A DNA stretch of 64,000 nt. Origin: Novosphingobium sp. CECT 9465. Lineage in GTDB: Bacteria > Pseudomonadota > Alphaproteobacteria > Sphingomonadales > Sphingomonadaceae. The notes below the pieces were generated by a model. The model saw nothing but the letters and a program-made list of their open reading frames with translations. It was not told the origin of the DNA and made no database searches. The stretch is from the NCBI RefSeq assembly GCF_920987055.1, contig NZ_CAKLBX010000003.1, positions 1 through 64,000 on the forward strand, given 5' to 3'. Position numbers and translations under genes: made by a program. Positions 61,213 to 64,000 of the stretch are shown one piece after another. Position 1 is the first letter of the stretch. Every line of letters begins with the position of its first letter.

Positions 61213-61866
61213 TCAGACAACCCGCTTGATCTCACTATAGGCGCCCTCGGTGCGTAGCATGATCGTCACCGGGGCACCCGAACGGTTGCGCCAGAACCAG
61301 CCGTGGCTGCCGTCGAATGCGGCGACGAGATCGCCTTGCTCGCCGGTCGACGCTCGGCCCTTGCCATAACCATGATAGGAGATGCCCGGAGCGTCCGCGT
61401 GGGTGTCGTAATTGACGTGGCCGCCCTCTACCGACCAGTTGAAGACGACACGGGCGCCCTTACTGGCCTTGAACTTGACCTCCGCGCCTTCGCCTGGCGC
61501 AAGTGTCAGGCGCGTCGTGTCGGTGCGCCCATCGGCTTCGCTCGCGAGGGGCACCTTCGGGGGCGCGGCTACCGGTTGCACGCTGCCGCCTGCAGCCTGC
61601 TCCACCTTTGCGAGGGCTGGCGCCTGCGCCGCCACTGCATCGGCGGCGGCGTTCTGTGCTGTTTCTTCAGCCAGCTGGACTTTGATTTCGCCCATCTGGG
61701 TAAGGCCCAGCGCGCGGCCGGCTCCGGTGGGATCGACACCATATTCCGAGGGCAGAATGACCGCGACGAGAAGGGCGCTGGCGGAGATGGCGGCAACGAG
61801 TGTCGCCCGGATCAATTGCCGATTGGTGGGCAGGTCGTCGAGATTGGGACGTTGGGCGTTGAACAT
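61213..61866 (-). CDS. Transmembrane anchor protein of a metal-efflux cluster
   Basis: This is a 217-residue protein. ATG 61866 (MFNAQRPNLDDLPTNRQLIR) is chosen for its RBS-like AAGGAGG; the frame is open a little further upstream. One membrane helix (ATLVAAISASALLVAVILPS) is followed by an Ala-rich periplasmic linker and a C-terminal beta domain with LTLAPGEGAEVKFKASKGAR, VEGGHVNYDTHADAPGISYH and FDGSHGWFWRNRSGAPVTIM. Such proteins are annotated beside czc-type pumps in sphingomonads; their role is unknown. It begins 19 nt after the HupE gene. Confidence 0.6.
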   Translation of the reverse strand: MFNAQRPNLDDLPTNRQLIRATLVAAISASALLVAVILPSEYGVDPTGAGRALGLTQMGEIKVQLAEETAQNAAADAVAAQAPALAKVEQAAGGSVQPVAAPPKVPLASEADGRTDTTRLTLAPGEGAEVKFKASKGARVVFNWSVEGGHVNYDTHADAPGISYHGYGKGRASTGEQGDLVAAFDGSHGWFWRNRSGAPVTIMLRTEGAYSEIKRVV

Positions 61867-61885
61867 GGTCGAAACCTCCTTGAAA

Positions 61886-62608
61886 TCAGGCGACGGCAAA
61901 GCCGACGAGCTGGTAGCCGACCAGCACGAAGCCGGCGGCCATCAGGATGGTGTTGGCGGCGAAGGCGTGGCGCATGAAACTTGAGGTCCGGCGCCAGTAG
62001 CCCATCAGGATCAGGATGGCGCCGAGCGCGAGAAGTTGCCCGATCTCGACGCCGATATTGAAGGCGATCAGGTTGGCGAGCAGGCCGTCACTTGAAATCT
62101 CGAACTCAAGAATCTTTGTCGCCAGGCCGAACCCGTGGAAGAAGCCGAACACCAGCGTCGCGACCTTGGTATTGGGTTGGAAGCCGAACCAGCGCTGGAA
62201 CGCGCCAAGATTGTCGAGCGCCTTATAGACAACCGACAGGCCGATGATTGCGTCGATGAGATAGGCGTTGGCGCTGATCCCCATCAGCACGCCGAACAGC
62301 ATGGTCGTCGAATGGCCGATCGCGAACAGCGTCACGTAAAGACCGATGTCCTTCATCCGGTAGAGGAAGAAGATCACGCCGAACAGGAACAGCAGATGGT
62401 CGTAGCCCGTGACCATGTGCTTGGCGCCCAGATACACGAACGGGAGAAACAGGACGCCGCTGCTTTCCTGGATATAGCCCTTGTCGCCTTCCGCGACATT
62501 GTGGGCGAACGCCTCGACCCTGAGGCAGAAGGAAAAAGCAAGCAGCCCGAGGGCGATCATCAGCCTGCTTCGTGAGATATGCTGGGTAAGGGTTGCGTAT
62601 AAGCTCAT
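61886..62608 (-). CDS. HupE/UreJ-family metal permease
   Basis: This is a 240-residue inner-membrane protein starting MSLYATLTQHISRSRLMIAL. It shows the HupE/UreJ signature LGAKHMVTGYDHLLFLFGVI (His and Asp in the first conserved helix), a later ALFAIGHSTTMLFGV-like motif (LFAIGHSTTMLFGVLMGIS) and GFFHGFGLATKILEFEISSD. HupE proteins take up nickel or cobalt; His residues in these helices are expected ligands. It sits 60 nt downstream of the czcA-like gene in the same operon and next to a single-pass anchor protein, so it may serve export regulation or metal re-uptake. Confidence 0.8.
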   Translation of the reverse strand: MSLYATLTQHISRSRLMIALGLLAFSFCLRVEAFAHNVAEGDKGYIQESSGVLFLPFVYLGAKHMVTGYDHLLFLFGVIFFLYRMKDIGLYVTLFAIGHSTTMLFGVLMGISANAYLIDAIIGLSVVYKALDNLGAFQRWFGFQPNTKVATLVFGFFHGFGLATKILEFEISSDGLLANLIAFNIGVEIGQLLALGAILILMGYWRRTSSFMRHAFAANTILMAAGFVLVGYQLVGFAVA

Positions 62609-62668
62609 CGGAGAACTCCTTGGCCGGTCTCTCGCGCGCCGCCGGGCGCAGGCGGGAGCGGCAACGGT

Positions 62669-64000
<1,332 letters not shown>

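Overview
The window looks like an accessory replicon or genomic island of a Sphingomonadaceae-type alphaproteobacterium. It is GC-rich and carries czc, cop and FTR1 modules, DUF1440, DUF411 and DUF305 proteins and integrases of the kind I associate with sphingomonad plasmids and islands. The taxonomic call is inference from gene content; there is no rRNA or housekeeping gene to anchor it. I saw no tRNA, rRNA or CRISPR array.

Layout. 1-10 kb: debris of tyrosine recombinases (three fragments, two of them related), a broken NYN-domain gene, small unknown ORFs, and a restriction-modification-like pair (a frameshifted N6-adenine methylase and a PD-(D/E)xK-type protein) lying between the two related integrase copies. 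10.2-13.3 kb: a compact TniA/TniB/serine-resolvase transposon with 46-bp terminal inverted repeats. 13.4-17.7 kb: a metal-response block (retropepsin/PDZ protein, MerR regulator, CDF exporter, cytochrome c-FTR1 fusion), every gene frameshifted. 17.8-29.8 kb: an intact operon encoding a small His-rich periplasmic protein, CzcCBA, an SRPBCC protein, two MliC-like lipoproteins, a ZIP and a CDF transporter, a P1B-type ATPase and a HAD phosphatase, most of the downstream genes overlapping by 4 nt.

29.9-35.7 kb: nested mobile DNA. The 3' two-thirds of a Tn3-family transposase gene with its 38-bp end is cut by an IS3-family element, whose orfB is split by a 2240-bp group II intron. 35.8-38.9 kb: TonB-dependent siderophore-type receptor, DUF1440 membrane protein and a small His/Tyr/Gly-rich secreted protein. 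39.9-41.2 kb: a CnrY/CnrX/CnrH-like anti-sigma, sensor and ECF sigma cassette. 41.3-49.3 kb: copper cluster copA-copB-DUF305-DUF411-DUF2231, a thioredoxin-reductase-like flavoprotein, and copC-copD. 49.5-52.2 kb: an unusual 901-aa fusion of a nucleotide-sugar-epimerase-like domain, a Met/His-rich linker and a polytopic membrane domain. 52.5-54.4 kb: an intact cytochrome c-FTR1 fusion. 54.5-58.2 kb: a CueR regulon (copper-binding four-helix protein, cueR, copper ATPase and divergent copZ) with three matching 19-bp-spacer promoters. 58.3-59.3 kb: an epimerase pseudogene with three amber codons. 59.3-64 kb: a second metal-efflux module (MFS exporter with His-rich tail, YqaA-type protein, membrane anchor protein, HupE/UreJ protein and a CzcA/CusA-type RND pump running off the window).

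Together the genes form a multi-metal (Cu, Zn/Cd/Co, probably Ni and Fe) homeostasis island. Three layers of regulation are visible: MerR/CadR-like, ECF sigma/CnrX-like and CueR. Frameshifts are heavily concentrated before about 17.75 kb, while amino-acid similarity between duplicated genes stays high across the breaks. That pattern is compatible with local assembly error as well as with real decay.
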